A stretch of DNA of 64,000 nt from the NCBI GenBank assembly GCA_964580055.1, contig CAZOJI010000016.1:1-64000 (forward strand), in the 5' to 3' direction. The notes beneath the pieces were generated by a model. It saw only the letters and a list, made by a program, of their open reading frames with translations. It searched no databases and was not told where the DNA came from. A program made the translations under genes and the position numbers. This DNA comes from JBDGYW01 sp964580055 (GTDB lineage Bacteria; Gemmatimonadota; Gemmatimonadetes; Gemmatimonadales; GWC2-71-9). This document shows, piece by piece, positions 53,410 to 62,256 of this stretch. Within the stretch, counting starts at the first letter, position 1; the number at the start of each line of letters is the position of its first letter.

Positions 53410-53937
53410 GTGGTGGAGGCGGCGTCCTACCTTGCGGTGGCGCGCTTCCGTAAGCCGCACGGGCTCAAGGGCGAAGCCCTGGTGTGGGTGCTCACGGACG
53501 AGCCCGACGAGGTGTTTGTCTCTGGTCGGCGTCTGACGCCGGTGGCTGAGGATGGTGCTCCGACAGGCGAGCCCCTCGAAATAGAGCGGGCGCGGGCGTA
53601 TCATCGCAACTGGCTGGTCAAGTTCAAGGAGGTTGGAGACAGGAGCTTGTTGGAGCAGTGGGATCAGACGATGTTCGGTGTGCCGGAGACGGAGTTGAAG
53701 CCGTTGGGCGAGGGAGAGTTCTTCGAGCACGATGTTCCCGGCTCCAGGGTGACTGCGGGTGGCGAGGAAATCGGAGAGGCGACTGGGCTGATAGATGTGC
53801 CCGGAGGGAAGCTCCTTTGTGTGGACGTGGGCGGCCGTGAAGTGATGGTGCCTTTTCGCGAGCCGATACTGGTGGGAGTTGACAGGGTGGAGGGTCGCAT
53901 AGAGATAGACCCGCCCCCGGGACTGTTGGATCTGTAG
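53410..53937 (+). CDS. rimM: Ribosome maturation factor RimM
   Basis: This 175-residue protein has an N-terminal RimM domain (VARFRKPHGLKGEALVWVL) and a PRC-barrel-like C-terminal half (DVPGGKLLCVDVGGREVMVP). It assists 16S rRNA processing and 30S head assembly, with S19 as partner. The start is a GTG 5 bases past the rpsP stop, embedded in a G-rich AGGGGGGG run that serves as ribosome-binding site. Confidence 0.95.
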   Translation: MVEAASYLAVARFRKPHGLKGEALVWVLTDEPDEVFVSGRRLTPVAEDGAPTGEPLEIERARAYHRNWLVKFKEVGDRSLLEQWDQTMFGVPETELKPLGEGEFFEHDVPGSRVTAGGEEIGEATGLIDVPGGKLLCVDVGGREVMVPFREPILVGVDRVEGRIEIDPPPGLLDL

Positions 53938-53938
53938 G

Positions 53939-54643
53939 GTGTTGCAGATAAACGTCGTGACGCTGTTTCCCGAGCTGTTCAGGGAACCGTTCACGACCAG
54001 CATAATGGGACGGGCGGCGGCGGCCGGACTGGTGAGTTACAGAGTGGTGGACCTCAGGGACTTCACTCACGACCGTCACCGCACGGTGGACGACGCGCCG
54101 TTCGGAGGCGGCGCCGGGATGGTGCTGAAGCCGGAGCCGTTTTTCGAGGCGCTCGAAGAGCTGCGGGCCGGGCCGCCGATCGTGCTGCTGTCGGCGCGAG
54201 GTACGCCGTTCCGGCATGAAGATGCGGTGCGGTTCTGCGTTGGCGAAGAACTGACGTTGTTGTGCGGGCATTACAAGGATGTCGATCAACGCGTGACCGA
54301 GTGGCCCGGAGTCGAGGAGATTTCGGTCTGCGACGCCGTGCTCTCGGGTGGTGAGTTCGCGGCGCTGTGTGTGGTCGATGCGTCGGTCAGGCTGTTGCCA
54401 GCCGCGTTGGGCGATCACGATTCAGCGGCGGGCGACTCGATGTACGAGGGTCTGTTGAGTGCGCCGAGTTACACGCGGCCTGCTGAGTATCGCGGCATGA
54501 GAGTGCCGGAAGTGCTGTTGAGTGGAGATCATGCCCGGGTGGCGGAGTGGCGGCGCGCCCAGGCTGAAGAGATAACAAAAGAGCGGCGTCCCGATCTCTG
54601 GGCCCGCTATGAAGCAGAACACCGGTCGGACGAGACCGGTTAG
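53939..54643 (+). CDS. trmD: tRNA (guanine-37-N1)-methyltransferase
   Basis: This 234-residue SPOUT methyltransferase has INVVTLFPELF, DDAPFGGGAGMVLKPEP, the knot motif LLCGHYKDVDQRV and ISVCDAVLSGGEFAA. It modifies G37 next to the anticodon and prevents +1 frameshifting. The GTG start is 1 base past the rimM stop. Confidence 0.96.
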   Translation: MLQINVVTLFPELFREPFTTSIMGRAAAAGLVSYRVVDLRDFTHDRHRTVDDAPFGGGAGMVLKPEPFFEALEELRAGPPIVLLSARGTPFRHEDAVRFCVGEELTLLCGHYKDVDQRVTEWPGVEEISVCDAVLSGGEFAALCVVDASVRLLPAALGDHDSAAGDSMYEGLLSAPSYTRPAEYRGMRVPEVLLSGDHARVAEWRRAQAEEITKERRPDLWARYEAEHRSDETG

Positions 54644-54657
54644 TCAGGGGCAAAACT

Positions 54658-55005
54658 ATGAAAACGATGAGCGCTCTGGAAAAAGAGGGGCTGCGGGAAG
54701 ACATCCCTGAATTCCGTCCGGGTGACACGGTGCGAGTCTCGGTGCGTGTTCGCGAGGGAGAGAAGGAACGCCTGCAGGCGTTCGAGGGTGTTTGTATCGG
54801 CCGTCGCGGTGCAGGCGTCAGCGAGACATTTACGGTGCGCAAGGTGTCTTCCGGTGTGGGGGTGGAGCGCATCTTCCCGCTCCATTCGCCGAACCTGGCG
54901 GAGATCAAGGTAGTCCGCCTGGGGCGTGTGCGTCGGGCCAAGCTCTACTACCTTAGAAAGCTCGCCGGCAAAGCGGCACGTATCAGGGAGCGGCGCGAGG
55001 TTTGA
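54658..55005 (+). CDS. rplS: Ribosomal protein L19
   Basis: This 115-residue large-subunit protein has FRPGDTVRVSVRVREGEKER, FEGVCIGRRG, TFTVRKVSSGVGVERIFPLH and RAKLYYLRKLAGKAARI, all diagnostic. It sits at the 30S-50S interface. Its stop codon directly abuts the GTG start of rnhB. Confidence 0.98.
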   Translation: MKTMSALEKEGLREDIPEFRPGDTVRVSVRVREGEKERLQAFEGVCIGRRGAGVSETFTVRKVSSGVGVERIFPLHSPNLAEIKVVRLGRVRRAKLYYLRKLAGKAARIRERREV

Positions 55006-55623
55006 GTGGGCTTCCCCACCCTCGAGCGCGAGCAAGCGCTCTGGGACAAAGGGTATGGAGTTGTAGCCGGTCTGGATGAGGTCGGACGCGGCCCCTTGGC
55101 AGGGCCGGTAGTGGCTGCCGCGGTGGTGTTTCCGCCGGGGCAGCTTCTCATTGAGGGCCTCAACGATTCGAAACAGTTGACCTCCCTGCTACGTGAAAAG
55201 CTGGCTTACGAGGTGAGATGTCAGGCCTCGGCCTGGGCGATCGGTGCCGCGTCGGTGAGGGAGATCGATAGACTCAATATCCGCATTGCCAGTATGCTGG
55301 CTATGCGTCGCGCGCTCGCGCGGCTGCCGCTAGCCCCTGAACATGTTCTGGTAGACGGGACCGCAATTCCAGAGTTGCACACACCCCACGAGGCAATAGT
55401 CAAAGGTGACTGCAGTTGCGCCACGATCGCCGCCGCATCCGTGATCGCGAAGTGCGCGCGCGACCATCTCATGGTCACGCTGGCCAAACGGTATCCCGCG
55501 TACGAATGGGAGAGTAACAAGGGGTATGGGACCGCCGCGCATCTAAGGGCGTTGGAGCAACATGGTCCCACGGGCCACCATCGGATGACGTTTGCGCCGT
55601 TGGCGCAGAGAAGGCTGTTTTAG
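55006..55623 (+). CDS. rnhB: Ribonuclease HII
   Basis: This 205-residue enzyme cuts the RNA strand of RNA/DNA hybrids and single misincorporated ribonucleotides. The acidic catalytic residues are in VAGLDEVGRGPLAGP (Asp, Glu), HVLVDGTA (Asp) and CARDHLM (Asp). SNKGYGTAAHLRAL is the family's C-terminal motif. It is the last gene of the conserved ribosomal block; the next 80 bases are repeat-like. Confidence 0.97.
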   Translation: MGFPTLEREQALWDKGYGVVAGLDEVGRGPLAGPVVAAAVVFPPGQLLIEGLNDSKQLTSLLREKLAYEVRCQASAWAIGAASVREIDRLNIRIASMLAMRRALARLPLAPEHVLVDGTAIPELHTPHEAIVKGDCSCATIAAASVIAKCARDHLMVTLAKRYPAYEWESNKGYGTAAHLRALEQHGPTGHHRMTFAPLAQRRLF

Positions 55624-55698
55624 AATACCCAATATCGAACACGGAACGCCCAACTTCCAAGGCACGCGCCGGGATTCAACATTCAACACGCGCTTCAC
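55622..55698. repeat. Degenerate CCAATATCGAAC / TTCAACATTCAAC repeat
   Basis: It begins within the last two bases of the rnhB stop codon and ends next to the truncated creatininase. It resembles the TCCAAT blocks and the CCTATCCCGAAC repeats at 37132. Confidence 0.5.
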
Positions 55699-55704
55699 CT
55701 TCCC

Positions 55705-56112
55705 ATGGGTACTGACTTCATAAGCGGAGTCGAGAGGGTAAACCTGATCGCCCAAGAGACCGATGTGCTCGTTGCACCCATAATGCTGTTGGGGCAGTCG
55801 CCCTACCATATGGGATTTGCGGGATCTATCACTCTCAAGAGTGAGACGATCCAGGCCGTCTATTTCGAGGCGGTACAGAGCCTGCTCCGCCACGGATTCA
55901 GGAGATTCTTGATATTGAATGCGCACGGCGGCAATCGAGCTACCGCGGTTCTCCTCGTCGACCGTATCAATCAGGAGACTGCGGGGATTGCCGTTGATCT
56001 GGGCGCTGCCGCCGCTCCATTCATGACGGTGTTGGAACAGGAGGATCCGACCGGCCTCGACCGGCATGCAGGAGTGAGCGAGACGTCGCGATTGATGTAT
56101 CTGGCGCCTTGA
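55705..56112 (+). pseudogene. Truncated creatininase-family amidohydrolase
   Basis: Only 135 residues remain of a family that usually has about 240. The fragment begins at MGTDF, equivalent to the middle of the first metal-binding motif, so the preceding ExH ligands are missing. LNAHGGNRA, the substrate-contact region and HAGVSETSRLMYLAP are retained. It then stops, losing the C-terminal third. A repeat block abuts its 5' end, and no ribosome-binding site is clear. It is probably non-functional. Confidence 0.7.
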
Positions 56113-56424
56113 CCAAATCGCCCGCCGACAAGCAGTCGACCGGCGATGCACTTGGAGTACCGAATCGAAGATGTGACGAGGCGTATTGCACGGCTCGTGG
56201 TTGAGCCGCGGCGCTGACCGGATTATGCCGTGCGCGGAGTTGACCTGGGCGAAAGGGTGGGACGAACGTCAATCAAGGCCCTGTGTCTGCTACGCTCTCA
56301 TAACTCCTCGAACACGCCTCTCTGTCGCCTGGTCCCGGAGAAGCCAAGAACGGGACGAGGAGGCATATTACATTTTAGCTTTTCTAACCGGTCAACTCAC
56401 TGAACTCAAGAAGGAGGAACCAGA
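56113..56424. other. Intergenic region without a supportable gene
   Basis: One open frame (56186-56428) has an unnatural composition and no ribosome-binding site. I see no hairpin or repeat of note. Confidence 0.5.
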
Positions 56425-57387
56425 ATGACGGCTCTGACTGTTGCGGTTTTGGCGGCCCTTGTTTCGGCAACCGTTCAGCAAGACGTAACGCCGGTCCAAT
56501 ACAACGGCGATCGGCTCGTCATGCAGGCGGCGCAAGGGTTCATCGTGCCGGGGAGGTTCTCGAGCGATCCGGTCAGGATCGATCCCGACGGTGGGACCCA
56601 CGCCGTACCCGGCACCGGCAGCATCACGTACAACTTCCGGAGCGGTGACAACGCAGTTAACCTCGCCGGAGACCACGTCGAGCCGGCGGTCTCTCTTTAC
56701 AACCTCGGCCGTGAGGGCAGTCGCTCCAGCAGTGAGAGCGCCGGGCTGAATACGCTCTCCTGCATCGGCAACCGCGTGAGGATCCAAACGGGCGAGGCAA
56801 AGGGTGCTTTTGGACACGTCATCGGCAAGCATGGCGGGGCGGAGCATGTCATGGTCGATTTCCCGGATTCCAGCGTCTTCGACAAGCTCACGTTGGACGA
56901 CAAGATGCACGTGTATGCCCACGGACTGGGCATGGAGCTCACGAACTTCGAGGGCGTGGAATTGTTCAACATGAGTCCGACGCTGATGGACGCGCTGACC
57001 GAAGCCGGTATGGGTATCACGCGCGACGGCAAGCTGAGAGTGCCCGTGGCGAGGCTCGTGCCCGCGAGGGTAATGGGATCGGGCTTGGGCGCCAGCCAGG
57101 TCTACCGAGGCGATTACGACATCCAGTTGTTCGATGAGGCAGCCGTCGAGGAGTACGGGCTCGACGAGCTGCGGTTCGGCGACATCGTCGCCATCGTCAA
57201 CGCCCATCACGACTACGGGCGCATATTCAAGGAAGGATCGATCGCCATCGGAGTGATCGCGCACAGCAACAGCTTCATAGCCGGTCACGGGCCGGGCGTG
57301 ACATCGCTCATGTCGTCGAAGGACGGGCTGATTGAGCCGGTGGTGACGGAGAGGGCGAATTTGGCGTACCTGCTGGGCATCAGGTAG
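56425..57387 (+). CDS. DUF4438 protein, apparently exported
   Basis: This 320-residue protein resembles DUF4438 proteins such as the structurally solved Thermotoga TM1086. It shows YNGDRLVMQAAQGFIVPG, GTGSITYNFRSGD, AGDHVEPAVSLYN, CIGNRVRIQTGEAKGAFGHV, KHGGAEHVMVDF and the C-terminal GDIVAIVNAHHDYGR. The biochemical role of the family is unknown. An N-terminal hydrophobic stretch (TALTVAVLAALVSATVQ) suggests export, which not all homologues appear to share. AAGGAGGAACC precedes the ATG. Confidence 0.88.
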   Translation: MTALTVAVLAALVSATVQQDVTPVQYNGDRLVMQAAQGFIVPGRFSSDPVRIDPDGGTHAVPGTGSITYNFRSGDNAVNLAGDHVEPAVSLYNLGREGSRSSSESAGLNTLSCIGNRVRIQTGEAKGAFGHVIGKHGGAEHVMVDFPDSSVFDKLTLDDKMHVYAHGLGMELTNFEGVELFNMSPTLMDALTEAGMGITRDGKLRVPVARLVPARVMGSGLGASQVYRGDYDIQLFDEAAVEEYGLDELRFGDIVAIVNAHHDYGRIFKEGSIAIGVIAHSNSFIAGHGPGVTSLMSSKDGLIEPVVTERANLAYLLGIR

Positions 57388-57445
57388 GAGGATTTGGGCA
57401 GGGAAGGTTATTGGGTGAGAGGGATGGCTCTGCGATAGGGAGTTT

Positions 57446-57484
57446 GGAACGTCCAATATCCAACAAGGAATGTCCAATGACCAA
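57446..57484 (+). repeat. 39-bp direct repeat, left copy
   Basis: It begins GGAACGTCCAATATCC and is identical to 58948-58986 except for one base (38 of 39). The two copies bracket the MNT/HEPN module. Confidence 0.9.
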
Positions 57485-58167
57485 CGGTGGACTGTACCGG
57501 GAACTGGGGAGCGCGATTACGTCCGTCAAAGATATTCTCAGGATTCAACCTGATGCACCGGCTGTGAAGATGGTCTGTGTGATGCGCTGTTCATGAACAG
57601 GGTTTTCGACGATGCGCTCGCACTTGACAGGCAAGAGGCCAGCGACGACCAACAGGTGCCGGAGGCGCTGGATCTGGGTGTTTAAGAGGCGAGATACCGC
57701 GGCGCGCAAAGGCGACTAGCAGACGTCTTGGCCAGTCGATATCTGGAAACTGGCCGGCCGTCTGCTTACGCCGTCGCAGTCAAATACCTCTATGGAGTAG
57801 GTGCCGAGTTCACCATCGAATGTCTCGAGGGAGCATGTGGTGGCGATAATGGAAACATGCCGTACCTGGAACAGCCGATCTACGACTCAATTGGGTCGGA
57901 CCCACGCTCCCAGAGTCAGCTTCACCGGATGAATTTGTCGCATTAGCGTCAAGTCTACGGTTCGATTTCACATCGCAGGCATCAGCCATGCCGTCTTTCG
58001 GTGTATTTGCTGGTGGCAGCGAAGCTTCGAGGTTTCGTAATCGGCTGTACCCCTCGTGTTGTTGAATTCACTGTCGAGCCTTTCAACTTCGGCGACAGCG
58101 ACCCGAGGTCAGTCCGAACCAAGCGCGCGCAACTCCATCGTGCTATTTTGGCATGGGAGAAGCGCTA
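57485..58167. other. Gene-poor segment upstream of the MNT/HEPN pair
   Basis: Short open frames at 57411-57596 and 57728-57946 have plausible composition but no start signals and no family I recognise. They may be remnants of decayed genes. Confidence 0.5.
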
Positions 58168-58512
58168 ATGACAGGCACCGCTCACACACCCGAAGCCACG
58201 GATGCTCTCCTCGAGCAGATTGTACGGCTGATAGTCTCAGCTGGTGACCCGCTGCAAATAATCCTGTTCGGGTCGCGCGCAAGGAACGAGCATAGCCCGG
58301 ATAGCGATATCGACCTGCTTGTCGTCGAGGAGTCGGACTTACCAAGATACAAGCGTTCGCCCCGCTACTACCGGGCGACACGCGGTACCTTTCCTGCGCG
58401 CGAGATAGTCGTATGGACCCCGGCCGAGATACGTGAGTGGCAGTCTGTACCGAATCACTTCGTTACGACCGCCATCAGGGAGGGTAGCGTGTTGTATGCA
58501 CGGCCCTGCTGA
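58168..58512 (+). CDS. MNT-type minimal nucleotidyltransferase (MntA-like antitoxin)
   Basis: This 114-residue protein has the full GSx10DxD nucleotidyltransferase signature in FGSRARNEHSPDSDIDLLV. MntA-like proteins attach AMP to the HEPN partner and neutralise it. The ATG at 58168 has GGGAGAAG 5 bases upstream; the frame to 58153 adds only five residues. The downstream HEPN gene starts within its last 17 bases, so the two are translationally coupled. Confidence 0.9.
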   Translation: MTGTAHTPEATDALLEQIVRLIVSAGDPLQIILFGSRARNEHSPDSDIDLLVVEESDLPRYKRSPRYYRATRGTFPAREIVVWTPAEIREWQSVPNHFVTTAIREGSVLYARPC

Positions 58513-58894
58513 ACTGGCGAAAGGCTGGATTGCCAAAGCCGATAGCGATTTAGCTACGGCCCACCTGGTGGTGAAAGCGGGTGGCCCGTTCGACACGGCG
58601 TGTTATCACGCTCAGCAGGCGATCGAAAAATACCTCAAAGCTGTCCTTGCGCTTACGGGAGCTGCCATACCTCGTACGCACAATCTCGAAGAGCTTGGGG
58701 ACCGTGTTGTCGAGGCGATGCCGGCATTGGCGCTGGACGCGGATGAACTCGCTGAGATCACACCGTTTGCCGTTGAGCTGCGTTACGATCCCGACTTCTG
58801 GCCAGATCTCGAGACAGCGAAAATGGCGCTCTCCGCCGCGCAGCGCATACGTGGTCAGATCGTTGCTGCATTGCCGGAATCTGCTCGCCCCTGA
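58496..58894 (+). CDS. HEPN-domain protein (HepT-like partner)
   Basis: This 132-residue all-helical HEPN protein has the core CYHAQQAIEKYLKAVLALTG, followed by IPRTHNLEELG. In RNase-active HEPN proteins an Rx4-6H motif follows in the last helix. Here the corresponding ELRYDPDFWPD has Arg but no His, so ribonuclease activity is doubtful. With the MNT gene it forms a toxin-antitoxin or nucleotide-transfer pair common in bacteria and archaea. The ATG at 58496 is chosen because the longer frame lies inside the MNT gene. Confidence 0.9.
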   Translation: MHGPAELAKGWIAKADSDLATAHLVVKAGGPFDTACYHAQQAIEKYLKAVLALTGAAIPRTHNLEELGDRVVEAMPALALDADELAEITPFAVELRYDPDFWPDLETAKMALSAAQRIRGQIVAALPESARP

Positions 58895-58947
58895 GAGCAG
58901 CCGAGACCGATGCCGCTGCGGGACGTGAAGGCTCTGCAGCCCGAAAA

Positions 58948-59055
58948 GGAACGTCCAATATCCAACGAGGAATGTCCAATGACCAAGTTTTTCAATACCT
59001 TCACACTTGAGAATTGGACATTGAATATTGGACATTGGCTATTTGTCAAACTTCC
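58948..59055. repeat. 39-bp direct repeat, right copy, with an inverted ATTGGA block
   Basis: The first 39 bases match 57446-57484. After about 25 bases, GAATTGGACATTGAATATTGG follows in split units (GAATTGGACATTG, AATATTGGACATTGG), which is the inverted form of the same repeat, so the locus can fold into a long imperfect hairpin. It abuts the tRNA-Lys 3' end. Confidence 0.85.
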
Positions 59056-59057
59056 AA

Positions 59058-59130
<73 letters not shown>

Positions 59131-59397
59131 GGGGGCAGAAAAGATCACTAGTACCAAGGGGTCAAACAAGCCCGTCCATTAGTAATCTACATAACCCGCA
59201 TCTCGTATTGTCATTCCTGGTGTGGCTCTTGCATATATGGAGCACTCGAACGGGAACCTGCGGACCAATTCCAAAACCCTAGTTACCTTCAGTGTTGTGC
59301 GGAACACACTGCGAACGGAGAGCAAACCCCAGCATTCCAGGACTCAGCCGATGACCCGCACACGTAAGAGGCTCGGCTGCACTGCGCAGGTGCGCCT

Positions 59398-61935
59398 ATG
59401 ACCGTGCCGGATGCGGACGAGAGGGCACCTACGGCCTGGAATGGTACGGCGGCCGGATCCAGTCCGGAGAGCCGGTATGTGCCCAATCGGCCGGTTGTGC
59501 CCGGTACGAACTGTGGCGTAGAAGAAACGCTCGATGTTGCCGGCCTCAAACAGGGGGGGCAGCAGCCGGACCTGGAATTCCTCGTGAAGAGGGACAGTGC
59601 GGTCCTCAGTATTTCTCATCCGGTTCTCGGGGACCCGAAACGCGGTGAAGTCGGCCGCTCGATTCTGGGCTTCTTCTCTCCTGACCACACGACAGAGATA
59701 ATCAGCAAGTTCGAGAAGGTGTTCGCCGGGAGTGAACAGGAATCCTTCGTGTGTCGCGGGAATCCTCCTTTGGCGGCAAGGGCTTGGTATCACTGTCGAG
59801 TGCTTCCCAATTTCGGCGAATCCGGCGTGGAGTCGGCAACGGTCTTCGTGCGGGACATAACCGATTGGAAGTGCAGCGAAAACGATGTCAGGGGCGAGAT
59901 CGATACACTCAGATCGCAGATCGCGGAGCTTTCCTCTGAGAAGCACCAATTGACCGATCTGCTTGCGGAACGAGAGCTGCGCGAAGAGGAACTGATCCGA
60001 TTCCGTACGGTCATTGACCACGCCGGTGAGGCGATCTTCATCACGGACCCTCACACGGGCCGGTTCGTGGACGTGAACGAGACGGCGTGCCGCTGGTTGG
60101 GACACAGCAGGGAAGAACTGCTGCAAATGGGTGTGGGTGACCTGCACGTCGAGTTCCCGCTGGAGAACCCCGACGGTGATGCCGACCATGTTGCAGAGAC
60201 CCGTGACTCAAACCGTCCCGAAACATACCTCAGTGGTTCGCATCGCCGCCGCGACGGCACTTCGTTTCCTGTGGAAGTGGCACTCTCGCAGCGGCGTTTT
60301 GGCGATCGTGACCTGCTGCTCGTCGTCGCGAGAGACGCCAAGCAGCGACGTCGTGTGGCGCAGGCCGTGGTGGACAGTGAAAACGATCGCCGCAGTCTAT
60401 TCGAGATCTCACGTGACGCCATCTACTGCTCCGCCCGCGACGGCACCGTTTGTGAGGTCAACGACAGCGCCATAGAGCTCTTTGGTTATTCGCGTGGCGA
60501 GTTCCTGAGGCTCGAGGCGCACAAGCTCTACTGCGATCCGGACCACATTCGCGCTTTCCAACAGGCAGTAGACGACGGCGGATCGGTCAAGGATCTCCCC
60601 GCAGTGTTTATAACAAAGAGTGGTCAACCTTTCGAGGGTCTGCTCGGCGCGACACTGAGGTACGACAATGACGGCGACGTCCTGGGGTACCAGTGCATCA
60701 TATCGCCGATCGGAGAGACCGCCTCACGGGCTTCTCGTTACCCGGAGTCAGATGCCGCAAACGCGAAGCTGGCTGCCGAGCAAGCGACTTCGGAGTTGGC
60801 CGAAGCAAAGGCAGACGCAGAAGAGGCGAAGGCCCGAGCTGATTCACAGGCGCGAGAGTTAGAGGATGCGCAGGCCGAGGCTGCTGCTGCAAAGGCGAAC
60901 GCCGAGCGGGCAGAAAAGGAGTTTCAGAAGATCAAGTCGCAGGCTGCCGCTGCCAACATGAATGCCGAGCATGCGATGTTGGATGCCGTAGGCGCCAAAA
61001 TGGAGGTACGCAAGGCGAGAACTAGAGTCGCAGCAAAGGCAAGAGAAGCTCAGCAGGCAAAGAGGGAAGCTGAGAAGGCGAAGAAAGAAGCAAAGCAGGC
61101 AAGGGCGGAATCAGAGCAGACGAAGCGCGAACTGGAGCAAACCAAGACGGAGGCGGCAGGCGCCAAGGCAGATGCCGAGCGTGCTCAGTCGGAAGCAGAG
61201 AAAGCAAAGTTGGACTTTGAAGAAGCGAATGAACGGGCTCGCGCACAGGCACAGGCACTGGAAGAATCGAAAAGGGAGCTCGAGCGGGCGAAGGCGGAAG
61301 CAGAGGCGGAAAGGGCAGCAGAGCGAGTAGAAGCGACCAAGACAGACCCGGTCGAAGGAACGTCTCCTCTCGAAGAAGTCATACTGGGGGCTGAAAAAGC
61401 CTGGGCCGAAGCAGAACGGATCGAGCGCGCGGGCGAGATTGTCGTGTCGGCCTCTGACGCTGCGGCGAACAAGCCAAAGGAACTGCCCTCGGGGAGTAAT
61501 GATACGCTCACCTATCTGGAGAGGTCGGGTGCCGCCGACAAACTCTCCACTGCGAGTTCCGAAGGAGTCGACGTGACACCCGTGCTCAAGCATCACCGCA
61601 AGAGAAGCGCATCCCCTAAACGGCGGCGACGGATAACGCCTCGAGGATGGATGTTGGTGGCAGCCGTGGTGGCAGGAGCATCAGTCATTGGGTGGTTGAC
61701 CATGTCCAGGATCGGCCACCACAACGCCAACAGTCTCGCAGTAGAAAGTGAAGTCACCCCTACGAGTGCGGAGACCGTTCAAAATACAGCGAAGAGTCCG
61801 GTTCTCCTGGTGCCGGTTTCAGAGGTACTCGCCGATTCTTCGACAGAGCCATCGACCGAGTCAGCGACGGACTCTCTGACGCGGCAGGTCGCAACCGCAG
61901 GCCCCAGGGACTCAGACTCCCGTGCGCGCGACTGA
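59398..61935 (+). CDS. PAS-rich coiled-coil protein with a single C-terminal membrane span
   Basis: This 845-residue protein has three PAS-like domains (about 40-160, 200-315 and 325-445; the second has AGEAIFITDPHTGRFVDVNE and the third SRDAIYCSARDGTVCEVND). A long Ala/Lys/Glu-rich coiled coil spans about 455-650, and a basic stretch precedes one transmembrane span near 751-770. A Ser/Thr-rich tail of about 75 residues follows, predicted outside. There is no kinase, GGDEF, EAL or methyl-accepting domain. It may be a sensing scaffold or tether that transmits by the coil. No partner is evident nearby. Confidence 0.85.
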   Translation: MTVPDADERAPTAWNGTAAGSSPESRYVPNRPVVPGTNCGVEETLDVAGLKQGGQQPDLEFLVKRDSAVLSISHPVLGDPKRGEVGRSILGFFSPDHTTEIISKFEKVFAGSEQESFVCRGNPPLAARAWYHCRVLPNFGESGVESATVFVRDITDWKCSENDVRGEIDTLRSQIAELSSEKHQLTDLLAERELREEELIRFRTVIDHAGEAIFITDPHTGRFVDVNETACRWLGHSREELLQMGVGDLHVEFPLENPDGDADHVAETRDSNRPETYLSGSHRRRDGTSFPVEVALSQRRFGDRDLLLVVARDAKQRRRVAQAVVDSENDRRSLFEISRDAIYCSARDGTVCEVNDSAIELFGYSRGEFLRLEAHKLYCDPDHIRAFQQAVDDGGSVKDLPAVFITKSGQPFEGLLGATLRYDNDGDVLGYQCIISPIGETASRASRYPESDAANAKLAAEQATSELAEAKADAEEAKARADSQARELEDAQAEAAAAKANAERAEKEFQKIKSQAAAANMNAEHAMLDAVGAKMEVRKARTRVAAKAREAQQAKREAEKAKKEAKQARAESEQTKRELEQTKTEAAGAKADAERAQSEAEKAKLDFEEANERARAQAQALEESKRELERAKAEAEAERAAERVEATKTDPVEGTSPLEEVILGAEKAWAEAERIERAGEIVVSASDAAANKPKELPSGSNDTLTYLERSGAADKLSTASSEGVDVTPVLKHHRKRSASPKRRRRITPRGWMLVAAVVAGASVIGWLTMSRIGHHNANSLAVESEVTPTSAETVQNTAKSPVLLVPVSEVLADSSTEPSTESATDSLTRQVATAGPRDSDSRARD

Positions 61936-62256
61936 GTCGAAGCGGCGATTGAATCGATACGAAGCTCATCAGTAAGTGAGACTCTTCCCTTCCGAATACA
62001 AGTGCGATACCAATCGAAGAACCCGTTTCTACAGAGGAGAAAACACGCTTTTCCCCTCTGTAGCATCGTCCTGGTACAGCATCTCCTAGAGGGAAAGCGA
62101 TCGGTTTCTTTCGTTCGTACCCCCTCTCCAGAGGGAGAGACTGCTTTCTAAGTCTGATTTCCCAGAGGGAAAATGCTTGTTCTTCAGAGAGAATTTCTTA
62201 CTTTGGGGGGCATGCAGAGGCTGGGTTTTCTTTAATCACCCTTCTCCGAGGTGCAC
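61936..62256 (+). promoter_or_regulatory. Hairpin-rich leader of the SWIB gene
   Basis: CAGAGGGAAAA-like motifs occur at 62032, 62087, 62129, 62163 and 62185. Several sit in hairpins: a 15-bp stem with one mismatch (62029-62063), CCCTCT/AGAGGG (62122-62135), TTTCCC/GGGAAA (62158-62172) and TTCT/AGAA (62180-62193). The pattern suggests a structured regulatory leader or a small RNA. No open frame of note lies here. Confidence 0.55.

Noticed and set aside
56186..56428. Small gene before the DUF4438 gene
   Set aside because: There is no ribosome-binding site, the composition is irregular, and it overlaps the start of the next gene.
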